Below, piece by piece: positions 7,226 to 14,611 of a stretch of 41,861 bases of DNA. Below the pieces are notes generated by a model. That model had not been told where the DNA came from and ran no database searches. It saw only the letters and a program-made list of their open reading frames with translations. Origin of the DNA: Holophagaceae bacterium (lineage in GTDB: Bacteria > Acidobacteriota > Holophagae > Holophagales > Holophagaceae); contig JANYLR010000037.1 in assembly GCA_025363715.1 (NCBI GenBank), forward strand, positions 1-41,861, given 5' to 3'. A program made the translations under genes and the position numbers. Each line of letters opens with the position of its first letter. Position 1 is the first letter of the stretch.

Positions 7226-8975
7226 TCCGGGTACCGCCGCAAAGGGCCACCCGCCCGGGGTGGAAGGGGAGGGTCCGACCATCCGGGTGACCCGGGCCCT
7301 GTGCGCCGATGATCTGGATCAAGAGGCTCAGTTGCTCGCGGAAGGCTTCGAGGTCATGCGGTCCTGGAAGCCCCAGGGACTGTTCCGCCGCATGCTCGTC
7401 ACCTGGCGGCATTTCCTGGGCCTGCTCTTCGGTGCCCTGGCCATGCAGGTGGCCACCCGCGCCGAGAATGGTGGACCCAAAGGTCTGCGGTTCCTGCTCC
7501 TCTGGGTGGCGGCCCTCCCTGGTCGCCTGTTCGTGGACCGGAACCTGCGGAGCCAGCCCTTCCCCATCCAGCTCCGCCGGCGACTGGAACGCCTGGGCCC
7601 CACCTACATCAAGCTGGGGCAGATCCTCAGCCTGCGCGAAGACCTGCTCCCCAAGCCCATCACCGATGAGCTGAAACATCTGCTCAACCGGCTGCCAGTG
7701 GTTCCCCTCCCGGTGCTGGAAGACATCATCGAAAAAGATCTCAAGCGGCCCGTGGGCCAGATGTTCCTATCCATCGACCCGATGCCCCTGGGTTCCGCTT
7801 CCATCGGCCAAACCCACCAGGCCATCACCCTCGATGGGGACCAGGTGCTGCTGAAGGTGGTGAAGCCCGGCATCCGCCAGACCCTGGAGCGGGATGCCCG
7901 GCTGCTCCGGATGCTGGGGGCCGTGGCCCAGCTGATCATCCCCCGCTACCAGCCCCGCCAGCTGGTGAACGAGTTCTGCACCTACACCCTCCGGGAGGTG
8001 GATCTGCGGCTGGAGGCCGAGAACGCCGAGATCTTCGCCGGCCACTTCGTAGATGTGCCCGACGTGGTCTTCCCCCGCATCCACCGGCAGTTCTGTGGCC
8101 GCAGCGTCCTGTGCATGGAGTTCTTCGACGGCCTGAGCCCGGACTCGCCCGCGGCCCTTGATCTGCCCGAGGAGGAGCGGCGGCACCTGACGGACCTGGG
8201 CGCCATGGCCATCATCCGGATGCTGTACCGGGACGGGTTCTTCCACGCGGACCTGCACCCCGGCAACCTCATCATCCTCCCGGGACCCAAGATCGGCTTC
8301 ATCGACCTGGGCATGGTGGGGCGGCTCGAGGAGGACCTGCGCCGCTCCCTGATGTACTACTACTTCGCCCTGGTGATGGGCGATGGCGAAAACGCCGCCC
8401 GCTACCTCACCGCCATCGCCATCCCGGGACCGGACGCCGACCCCAATGGCTTCCGCCGGGACGCGGTGGACATCGCCCTGCGCTGGAAGCGGGCTTCGAA
8501 TTTTCGCGAGTTCTCCCTGGGCCAGCTCATCCTGCAATCCCTGTCCAAGGGCGCCGAACACGGCATGTACTTCCCCGTGGAGCTGGTACTGATGGTGAAG
8601 GCTCTGGTCACCTTCGAAGGCGTCGGCAATGTGCTGTTGCCCGGCTTCGATGTGGCGGAGGTGAGCAAGCGGCACATCCGTTCCCTGTTCATCGACCAGT
8701 TCAGCCCCTTGCGGCTCCTCAGTGAAGGCATGCGCGGCGTGCCGGAGCTGGTGGACGCCATGGCCAAGATGCCCCTGCTGATCACGGATGGTCTGCGGGT
8801 GCTGGAGAAATTCGCCCGGCAGCCCAAGGAACCACCCTTGTCGGGCCTGCGGGGCACGCTCATCGCCGGGTGCTGCCTGGTGGCCGGGGCCGTGGCCATG
8901 GGTTTCCGCTCCCCCTGGCCCGTGTGGAGCGGCTTCTTCCTCCTCGCCTTTGTCCTGGCAGTCCGCAAGAAGTGA
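7200..8975 (+). CDS. ABC1/AarF/UbiB family atypical kinase
   Basis: A 591-residue protein of the UbiB/ABC1 (ADCK) family, membrane-associated atypical kinases or ATPases known for supporting quinone biosynthesis and lipid handling. Family marks: the KxGQ motif as K138-L-G-Q141 in 'GPTYIKLGQILSLRED', a Gly/Ala-rich nucleotide loop 'PLGSASIGQTHQA' (196-207), the ATP lysine K219, 'REVDLRLEAENAE' (265-277), the catalytic loop 'HADLHPGN' (349-356) and the metal aspartate D369 in 'FIDLG'. Two hydrophobic segments near the C-terminus likely anchor it. ATG at 7200 lies inside the reductase gene (26-base overlap), suggesting coupled translation; its ribosome site is weak. No ubi or men gene adjoins it, so a lipid role with its neighbours is as likely as a quinone role. 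Confidence 0.88.
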   Translation: MKNMAATADPGTAAKGHPPGVEGEGPTIRVTRALCADDLDQEAQLLAEGFEVMRSWKPQGLFRRMLVTWRHFLGLLFGALAMQVATRAENGGPKGLRFLLLWVAALPGRLFVDRNLRSQPFPIQLRRRLERLGPTYIKLGQILSLREDLLPKPITDELKHLLNRLPVVPLPVLEDIIEKDLKRPVGQMFLSIDPMPLGSASIGQTHQAITLDGDQVLLKVVKPGIRQTLERDARLLRMLGAVAQLIIPRYQPRQLVNEFCTYTLREVDLRLEAENAEIFAGHFVDVPDVVFPRIHRQFCGRSVLCMEFFDGLSPDSPAALDLPEEERRHLTDLGAMAIIRMLYRDGFFHADLHPGNLIILPGPKIGFIDLGMVGRLEEDLRRSLMYYYFALVMGDGENAARYLTAIAIPGPDADPNGFRRDAVDIALRWKRASNFREFSLGQLILQSLSKGAEHGMYFPVELVLMVKALVTFEGVGNVLLPGFDVAEVSKRHIRSLFIDQFSPLRLLSEGMRGVPELVDAMAKMPLLITDGLRVLEKFARQPKEPPLSGLRGTLIAGCCLVAGAVAMGFRSPWPVWSGFFLLAFVLAVRKK

Positions 8976-8981
8976 GCCCCC

Positions 8982-10271
8982 ATGCGCGAACGGATCGCCT
9001 CCAACGACGCCATCTGGCTTCAGGATTCGGCCACGAACCTGATGGTCATCAACGCGATCATCGTCACCGACCAGCTGGATCTCCACACCCTGCGGGCTAC
9101 CTTCCAGCGGCGCATCTTCGAAGGGCCTGAATCCCACCGCTTCGAACGCCTGCGCTGCCGCATCACCGGCAGCGGCCACCGCCAGTACTGGGAAAGGGAC
9201 CCGGACTTCGACCTTGCCCGGCACATCGTCACGAGCAATGGGAAGCACCTGAAGCGCCTCGAGGACATCCAGGCCTACATGGGACATGAGGCCAGCCAGA
9301 AGCTGGACCGGGACCACCCCGCCTGGGAGATTCAGGTCGTCGAGCAGTTCGAGGAGGATGCCACGGCCCTGCTGGTCCGCATCCACCACAGCATCGGTGA
9401 CGGCGAGGCCCTGGTGTCCTTGATGTTCAGCCTGATGGATGGGCCCCTGGGCCAGGAGCACGGCGCGGCCAAGTCCGCAGACCCCCCGCCCGCGGCTGAT
9501 CACTGGCTGGGACGGTTCCTCCGGATAGCGGCCATTCCCCTGAGCGCGCCGGGCATCCTGCTGCGCCGCCTGGCCTGGGTGCCCGACCGCAGCCACATGC
9601 ATGGTCCTGCCTTATCCGGCCACAAGCAGGTGGCCTGGACCCGCCCCCTGGATCTGGCGGTGGTCAAACAGGCCAAGCACCGCATCGGCGCCACGGTCAA
9701 CGACGTGCTCATGGCCTCCGTTTCCGGAGCCTTCTCCACCTACCTAGCCCACCACGGAGGCGCCGCCCCGTCCCGGTTCCTCATCTCCATGCCCGTGAAC
9801 GTCCGACCCCCGGGGGAAATCCCGCGTTGCGAGAACCACTTCGCCCCCGTGCCCCTCGAACTCCCCGCAGGCACCTGCACCCTCTCCCACCGCATCCTGG
9901 CGGTCAAGACGAAGATGGACCAGATGAAGCGCTCGGCCGTGCCCGTGGTGGTCTATGAAATCCAGCGGGCCCTCTTGGCCTGTCTGCCTCGGCCCCTTAG
10001 CCGAGGCCTCATCGACTTCCTGGCGAACAAGTGCACCGCCGTGGTCACGAACATCACCGGCCCTTCACGGGACATCGCTCTGGAGGGGCGCCGGGTGCGT
10101 TCCATCATCTTCTGGGTGCCCCAGCGGGCCAGGATCGGGGTGGGCATCTCCATCCTGAGTTTCGCCGGCAAGGTGCAGCTGGGCATCATCGCCGATGAGG
10201 CCCTCGTGCCGGACCTCGCGGCACTGATCCAGGCCTTTGAGGAGGAGTTCGAGGCACTCAGGTCCCTTTGA
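8982..10271 (+). CDS. Wax ester synthase/diacylglycerol acyltransferase (WS/DGAT) family protein
   Basis: A 429-residue O-acyltransferase of the WS/DGAT family, which uses acyl-CoA to esterify fatty alcohols or diacylglycerol and so makes storage wax esters or triacylglycerol. The active-site motif HHxxxDG is intact as HHSIGDG (135-141). Also present are 'GATVNDVLMASVSGAF', the family ND motif, and the C-terminal domain ending 'SNITGP'-like ('VTNITGPSRDIALEGRRV', 'FWVPQRARIGVGISILSFAG'). Length is slightly short of the usual 450-480. The ATG is six bases after the stop of the UbiB-like gene, so the two are surely cotranscribed. The actual acceptor alcohol cannot be read from sequence. Confidence 0.9.
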   Translation: MRERIASNDAIWLQDSATNLMVINAIIVTDQLDLHTLRATFQRRIFEGPESHRFERLRCRITGSGHRQYWERDPDFDLARHIVTSNGKHLKRLEDIQAYMGHEASQKLDRDHPAWEIQVVEQFEEDATALLVRIHHSIGDGEALVSLMFSLMDGPLGQEHGAAKSADPPPAADHWLGRFLRIAAIPLSAPGILLRRLAWVPDRSHMHGPALSGHKQVAWTRPLDLAVVKQAKHRIGATVNDVLMASVSGAFSTYLAHHGGAAPSRFLISMPVNVRPPGEIPRCENHFAPVPLELPAGTCTLSHRILAVKTKMDQMKRSAVPVVVYEIQRALLACLPRPLSRGLIDFLANKCTAVVTNITGPSRDIALEGRRVRSIIFWVPQRARIGVGISILSFAGKVQLGIIADEALVPDLAALIQAFEEEFEALRSL

Positions 10272-10287
10272 TCCGCACCTGCACGGG

Positions 10288-11490
10288 TTACTTAAAGCTG
10301 GTCTCCAGGGCCCGCAGGGCCGCCTCTAGGCGATCGGCCACCTTCGGCTTCGGCTCCATGGGCTGGTTCAGGCAGTCCCAGACGCTGCGAAAGGGATCCC
10401 CCAGGAGGTCCAGGCGCAGGGCGAGGCCGTGCTTCTCGAGCATCGGGACCAGGAGCTCCCGGCGGTTCCAGAGGTCCCGTCGGGTCTGGTTGTAGCCGAT
10501 CTCGCAGACTTTGTCGCGGGAGTGGAGGCGGAAGAGATTGGTGAAGAGGCTGTGTTCCGTGGGATCCGGCTGGAACAGCACCAGGTCCGCGTCCGGGTAG
10601 GTCTGGGCGGCCCGCTCCATCCCCAGGTGGACCCGGGAGTTGATGAGGATCCGGAAACTCTGGGAAAGCACTGTGGGCAGGCCCCCCCGCTGAACTGCCC
10701 GGCGGCCCAGGGCCTCGCGGGCATCCTCCGAGCCCGTATTCATGGGCACCAGGGGATTCACGCACAACAGCAGGTCCGCGCCGTACTCCAGAGCCACCGA
10801 GGCATGAAGGGTCTTCAAAAGAACCCCGTCCACGCAGGTGCGCCCTTCGACGTCCACGGGCGGGTAGATGCCGGGGACCGCAGTACTCGCTTGCACGGCG
10901 CGGGAGATGGGAACGTGGTCGAGCCCGTTGTGGCCGAAGACGACGGCCCGGCCGGTTTCGAGATCCGTGGACACCACGAAAAACTTGTGGCGCAGCTTCC
11001 GGAAGTCGTCGGTCCTCCCAGGCAGGGAGAAGACCCGCGCGAGGTAGTCCCGGATGGGCTCGTTATCGAAGAGGCACACAGGGAGGGAAGGGCCGAGCCC
11101 TTCAAGACTCCCGATAAATGAGGGATTCTCGGGCCCCTTGATGAAGTTCAGGACGGCATCGGCGATGACCCAGGGCAGCAGGAAACCCCGCCGCCGCATT
11201 TCCCGGACGGCGGGCATGAAGAAGATGGCGGGTTCGAAGAGCAGTTCCTCGCCGGAGTTCCCCTTGATCCCCCGGATCATCTTCTCCACCGTGATCCCGT
11301 TGACGAGGTGGGAGCCGACGAAGGCTCCGGCACTGACCCCGACGTAGACATCGAGTCCGTTCAGATCGAGCCCCTCGATGGATTCCTCGAGGGCACGGAG
11401 GGCGCCCACCTCGTAGACGCCCCCCAGCATGCCCCCTGAAGCCAGGGCAAGGCCGAGGCGCCGCCCTTTCGCACGTCGAGGTGAGGCCAT
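10288..11490 (-). CDS. Patatin-like phospholipase / lipase
   Basis: A 400-residue patatin-family serine hydrolase with the Ser-Asp dyad. The glycine-rich oxyanion loop is 'ASGGMLGGVYEVGAL' (17-31), the nucleophile is S53 in 'GVSAGAF', and the aspartate is D221 in 'CVDGVLLKTLHAS'. The family acts on acyl lipids; some members work on phospholipids, others on storage lipids. Start is ATG at 11490 with GAGGG four bases upstream; the longer open frame only adds Pro/Ser-rich shadow sequence. It lies 7 bases after the phasin gene in the phaR-phasin operon. This makes release of storage lipid or polyester at granules an attractive but unproven role. It ends 16 bases from the convergent WS/DGAT gene. 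Confidence 0.88.
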   Translation of the reverse strand: MASPRRAKGRRLGLALASGGMLGGVYEVGALRALEESIEGLDLNGLDVYVGVSAGAFVGSHLVNGITVEKMIRGIKGNSGEELLFEPAIFFMPAVREMRRRGFLLPWVIADAVLNFIKGPENPSFIGSLEGLGPSLPVCLFDNEPIRDYLARVFSLPGRTDDFRKLRHKFFVVSTDLETGRAVVFGHNGLDHVPISRAVQASTAVPGIYPPVDVEGRTCVDGVLLKTLHASVALEYGADLLLCVNPLVPMNTGSEDAREALGRRAVQRGGLPTVLSQSFRILINSRVHLGMERAAQTYPDADLVLFQPDPTEHSLFTNLFRLHSRDKVCEIGYNQTRRDLWNRRELLVPMLEKHGLALRLDLLGDPFRSVWDCLNQPMEPKPKVADRLEAALRALETSFK

Positions 11491-11497
11491 GGGACCC

Positions 11498-11905
11498 TCA
11501 GGCCCTGGCGGTCCGGGTCCTGGGCTTGGGCTTGGCCTGACCCGCGGCCTTGGACTGGGCGACGAGCTTGGTGAGTTCCTCGACCCGATGGGTGAGCTTG
11601 ATGATCTCGGCGCGGGTGGGCACGCCCAAGCGCTGCATGGCCGCGGCCAGGCCATCCTCGATGGGCGAGGTGACCTTGCTCAGGACCTTCTGGGCCTCAC
11701 CCTTCAGGCCCTGGGCGCGCTCAGAGACGTTGTCGAACCACTCCTTGTTGGACTCTTCCTGCTCGCTGCCTTTTTCCACGAGCTGCCGGAAGAGCTTGCC
11801 GCCTTCCTCGCCGGCGAGGCTGAAGGCGCCGAGGCCCGCCAGCCAGATCTCGTAGGCGGAGTCCTTCAGGCCGGTGGCTGTCTGGGGTTTTTTCTTGGTA
11901 GCCAT
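11498..11905 (-). CDS. Phasin / polyhydroxyalkanoate granule-associated protein (PhaF/PhaI type)
   Basis: A 135-residue phasin, a protein that coats polyester granules. It has the family start 'KDSAYEIWLAGLGAFSLAGEEGGKLFRQLV' broken across helices, an amphipathic helical middle, then 'LAAAMQRLGVPTRAEIIKLTHRVEELTKLV' (a coiled-coil segment) and a short basic Lys/Pro/Arg/Ala tail (KPKPRTRTARA). PhaF-type phasins carry longer tails of this kind that bind DNA and help granules segregate; here the tail is only about 15 residues. Start is ATG at 11905 with AGGAG upstream; a GTG eight codons earlier overlaps that ribosome site. It sits between phaR and the patatin gene on the same strand. Confidence 0.88.
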   Translation of the reverse strand: MATKKKPQTATGLKDSAYEIWLAGLGAFSLAGEEGGKLFRQLVEKGSEQEESNKEWFDNVSERAQGLKGEAQKVLSKVTSPIEDGLAAAMQRLGVPTRAEIIKLTHRVEELTKLVAQSKAAGQAKPKPRTRTARA

Positions 11906-11948
11906 GTCCTTACTCCTTTCTGCCGGCACACGGGCCGGAATGGTGGGA

Positions 11949-12419
11949 CTAGCGGGTGGTGCGGCGGGAGGCCCGGGGTCGGCCGGTTGCTTTCCCGGCG
12001 GGGGGGCGGGCTTCCAATTCGGCCAGGGCGGCCTCCAACTCGGCGAGCCGCTGCTTGAGCAGGGCCATGTCCTCCTGGGTGGCGCCGACCTGGGCGAGGC
12101 GCTCCACCGAGCTGCGGACCACGCGGTCCACCCCTGCCTGGACCTGCCCGACGCCTTCGCTGAAGGCTTCCCCGCCCCGGCGGATGATCTGGTGCAGGAA
12201 ATCGCCCGAGAACAGGGAGGACCCCCGACGGTGGTCTTCGTAGATGCTCTGGGCCAGGGTCTGGGCAGTCACGTCCTCCCCAGTGGCGCTGTCCACCACC
12301 CTCAGCTCCTGGCCGGCCCGGATCCAGGCGGACAGTTCTTCCAGAGAGACGTAGCGGCTCTCCTCGGTGTCGTAGAGCTTCCGGCTGGCACCACCATAAC
12401 GCTTGATGAGACGGATCAT
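11949..12419 (-). CDS. phaR: Polyhydroxyalkanoate synthesis regulator PhaR
   Basis: A 156-residue regulator with the PHB/PHA accumulation DNA-binding domain at its N-terminus: 'IKRYGGASRKLYDTEESRYV' (5-24), 'SLEELSAWIRAGQELRVVD' (25-43) and 'GEDVTAQTLAQSI' (47-59). The usual 'KRYGNRKLYDT' is changed by an insertion to 'KRYGGASRKLYDT'. The C-terminal half is helical, ends in a coiled coil (about 118-140) and a basic tail. PhaR proteins bind both phasin promoters and PHA itself, so the phasin gene is repressed until polymer appears. Here the phasin gene is 43 bases downstream. Two palindromes just upstream of the start are the natural candidates for autoregulation. Confidence 0.9.
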   Translation of the reverse strand: MIRLIKRYGGASRKLYDTEESRYVSLEELSAWIRAGQELRVVDSATGEDVTAQTLAQSIYEDHRRGSSLFSGDFLHQIIRRGGEAFSEGVGQVQAGVDRVVRSSVERLAQVGATQEDMALLKQRLAELEAALAELEARPPAGKATGRPRASRRTTR

Positions 12420-12442
12420 CCCTGGACCCCTTCCCTCTTCAA

Positions 12443-12491
12443 TTTACCGCATTGCGGTAAAGGCGCCAGAATTTTTCCGCAATGCGGCAAA
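12443..12491. promoter_or_regulatory. Twin palindromes upstream of phaR (candidate operators)
   Basis: TTTACCGCATTGCGGTAAA (12443-12461) has perfect 9-base arms around one central base. TTTTCCGCAATGCGGCAAA (12473-12491) is a near copy whose arms have one mismatched pair. Their centres are 30 bases apart, about three helical turns, so two dimers could sit on the same face of the DNA. They fill the 85-base gap between the upstream ATPase gene and phaR and have no T-run as a terminator would. PhaR is the obvious candidate to bind them, which is inference. Confidence 0.6.
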
Positions 12492-12504
12492 TCGTGACCC
12501 CGGA

Positions 12505-13548
12505 TCAGCCCTGGGCGGGGCTCGACAGCTTTTCGAAGAGCCGGGCCAGGGTGGGCAGATCCCCCGGGGGCAGCGGCTCCAGCGCCACCGGCAGGATGTC
12601 CTGCCCCCCGGGGAACAGGCTGCGCAGCAGCTCCAACCCCCGCCGGTCCCGGTCTGCCAGGAAGCGCAGCAGGGCCAGGCCGGGATCCGCCGCCGCCGGG
12701 CCGGGATCCGGATGCACCTGATTCACCAGGACGGGGCCGAGGTGGTGGCCAGATTCCTCGAGCTTGCGGAGGAAGAACATGGCGTCCGGCACCCGATCCG
12801 GACCGGGCCCCGCCACCAGCAGGAACCGGGTCTCCTCGGCCTTGAGCAGGTTCCGCACCTCCTCGGCCCGGCTCCGGAACCCATCGAACAGGGGGGCGAA
12901 GGCCCGGATGAACTCCACCACGTCCAGGAGGAACCGGCGCCCGATGATGCGATCCGAGAGCTCCATCACGCCCCGGGCCGCGAGGCGGAAAGCCAGGTTC
13001 TTCTCCCCCTTGCCGTCCCACCAGGGGTCCAGGGCGAACCGGATGGCCTTGCTGTCCACCAGGTTCATCATGCGCTCCGGCGCCTGGAGGAAGTCCATGG
13101 CCTGGCGGGTGGGCGGCGTATCCAGGATGATCTGGTCGTAGCGGCCCGAGGCCCGCATTTCGAAGAGCCGCTCCATGGCCATGTATTCGAGGATGCCCGC
13201 CAGGTTGCCCGCCATGTCCTGGTAGAAGCGGTTCGCGAAGATCCGTTGGGCGGCGTCGGCATCGGGGGCGTAGGTCCGGATGAGGCGATCGAAGGTCTGC
13301 TTCGCGTCGAGGAGGGCCGCGTCCAGGAAACCGGAACCCTCCTCCATCACCCGGATGGGCTCATCCTTGGCCGCATCGCCTACGCCGAGGGCATCCTTGA
13401 GGCGCAGGGACGGATCGAAGGTCATCACTAGGGTCCGTCGGCCCTGCTGGGCCGATCCCAGGGCCAAGGCCGCCGCCAGAGTGGTCTTGCCGACCCCTCC
13501 CGCGCCCACCACCACGATGAGCCGGCCCGAAAGCAGGTCCATGCTCAC
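12505..13548 (-). CDS. ArsA/Get3-like ATPase, subunit lacking the signature lysine
   Basis: A 347-residue SIMIBI-class ATPase of the ArsA/Get3 family. The P-loop (about 15-23) is GAGGVGKTT, so the second-position 'signature lysine' of GKGGVGKT is replaced by alanine. 'VMTFDPSLRLKDALGV' (about 40-55) follows, and 'IILDTPPTRQAMDFL' holds the Walker B/switch region. Pairs of such proteins, one with and one without this lysine, occur in actinobacteria (the Rv3679/Rv3680 type) and other phyla and are thought to act as heterodimers. The cargo is unknown. The gene overlaps the end of its partner by 4 bases (GTGA); an ATG two codons later is the alternative start. No metal-binding cysteines typical of arsenite pumps are evident. 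Confidence 0.85.
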   Translation of the reverse strand: MSMDLLSGRLIVVVGAGGVGKTTLAAALALGSAQQGRRTLVMTFDPSLRLKDALGVGDAAKDEPIRVMEEGSGFLDAALLDAKQTFDRLIRTYAPDADAAQRIFANRFYQDMAGNLAGILEYMAMERLFEMRASGRYDQIILDTPPTRQAMDFLQAPERMMNLVDSKAIRFALDPWWDGKGEKNLAFRLAARGVMELSDRIIGRRFLLDVVEFIRAFAPLFDGFRSRAEEVRNLLKAEETRFLLVAGPGPDRVPDAMFFLRKLEESGHHLGPVLVNQVHPDPGPAAADPGLALLRFLADRDRRGLELLRSLFPGGQDILPVALEPLPPGDLPTLARLFEKLSSPAQG

Positions 13549-14426
13549 CGGTCGGCCTCCTCGAGCAGGATGGCCAGGGCCTCCACCAAGGCGGGCCCCC
13601 GGCCCAGGGGCAGCAGCGGCAGTTCCACCAGGGGCCCGTCCCAGACCGTCGCGAGCCGGGCCAGTTCGGCCTCATTCAACCGGCGGCGGGCCTGCAGCAA
13701 CTCCCTGGGAGGATCGTTGGCCTTGGCGGCGCCGGGTCTAGGCACGGGGTACAGGCCGTTCGCCACCACCAGGTCGGGCCGGAGGCCCAGCTTCACCTGG
13801 AGTCGGGTGATCAATTCAAGGGTCTCCTGGACCGGCATCTCCTCAGCCAGCGTCGCGAGAACCACCCCGCAGCGGGAGGCGTCCGCCAGAAAGGTCGCCA
13901 GGTCGGCGGCCATGTCCCCCAGCTGTCCACCCTGGGCGGCCTGGGCCAGCAGGCCCGGCGCCGCCAGCAGGGCGGCGCTGTGCCCCGTGGCCGGCGCATC
14001 CACGATGACCAGGTCGAACCGGGGCCGGTGGCCGCTCTGGAGGGCCCGGTAGGCATAGCCCAGCAGGGCCGTCTCCTTCAGGCCCGGAGCGCCTTCCACG
14101 AACTGGTGGAAGGCCGCGCTTTCCGTGATCTTCCGCACCAGGTAGGCGAGGGGGACCTTCTCCCGCACCAGTGCTTCGATGACGGCAGCCGGCTGGAGGT
14201 TCTGCAGGCCCAGGCGGGGCCCAGCCTGCACGATCTCGCCCCCCGAGGGTTCGGTGCCTAGTGTCTGGTGGAGGCTCTCCCGGGGATCCACCTCCAGCAG
14301 CAGCACCCGCCGGCCCCGGGCGGCCAGCAGACTGCCCAGCATGGCCGTGAGGGTGGTCTTGCCGACGCCACCCTTGCCCGTCACCACCACCAATTGCCGT
14401 TCAGCGATCCGATCCAGGGCGGACAT
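13545..14426 (-). CDS. ArsA/Get3-like ATPase, subunit with canonical deviant Walker A
   Basis: A 293-residue partner of the preceding protein. Its P-loop is the complete deviant Walker A, 'VVVTGKGGVGKTTLTAMLG' (about 13-31), followed by 'RVLLLEVDPRESLHQTLG' and the switch region 'FDLVIVDAPATGHSAALL'. Start is ATG at 14426 with GGAG upstream; a longer frame adds 30 residues of unlikely sequence. It is the first gene of a five-gene minus-strand set (ATPase, ATPase, phaR, phasin, patatin). The gap before phaR holds palindromes, so the last three genes may also have their own promoter. Target of the pair unknown; delivery of a protein to a membrane or granule surface would fit Get3-like chemistry. 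Confidence 0.86.
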   Translation of the reverse strand: MSALDRIAERQLVVVTGKGGVGKTTLTAMLGSLLAARGRRVLLLEVDPRESLHQTLGTEPSGGEIVQAGPRLGLQNLQPAAVIEALVREKVPLAYLVRKITESAAFHQFVEGAPGLKETALLGYAYRALQSGHRPRFDLVIVDAPATGHSAALLAAPGLLAQAAQGGQLGDMAADLATFLADASRCGVVLATLAEEMPVQETLELITRLQVKLGLRPDLVVANGLYPVPRPGAAKANDPPRELLQARRRLNEAELARLATVWDGPLVELPLLPLGRGPALVEALAILLEEADR

Positions 14427-14611
14427 GGCGACGAGACTCCGGTGGGGAACCGTACCGATGCACCAATGTACCACCGGCGCCCAGACTCTCCAGTAGGTCC
14501 GGCGGAAGCGGACCACCGCTCGCCCACATCGGATGGCCGTCCAGCCCCCAGTTCTGCCCCGGCTTGATGGGATGCGCTAGAGTTTCAGCGATCCCCTGCG
14601 AGGTTCCCGCC

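Noticed and set aside
5639..7282. Antisense open frame across the HMG-CoA reductase gene (about 547 codons)
   Set aside because: Same shadow pattern; the plus-strand frame has intact catalytic motifs and the antisense one none.
7767..9602. Antisense open frame of about 611 codons across the UbiB-like and WS/DGAT genes
   Set aside because: It spans two real genes including their junction, shows no domain, and arises from high GC at third positions.
12443..12491. Palindromes before phaR as a transcription terminator of the ATPase gene
   Set aside because: The dyads have almost no loop and no T-run, and they come as a spaced pair, which fits protein binding better.
12505..14426. ATPase pair as an arsenite efflux pump
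   Set aside because: No arsB, arsR or arsC gene and no evident metal-binding cysteine set; the genes next to it concern storage granules.
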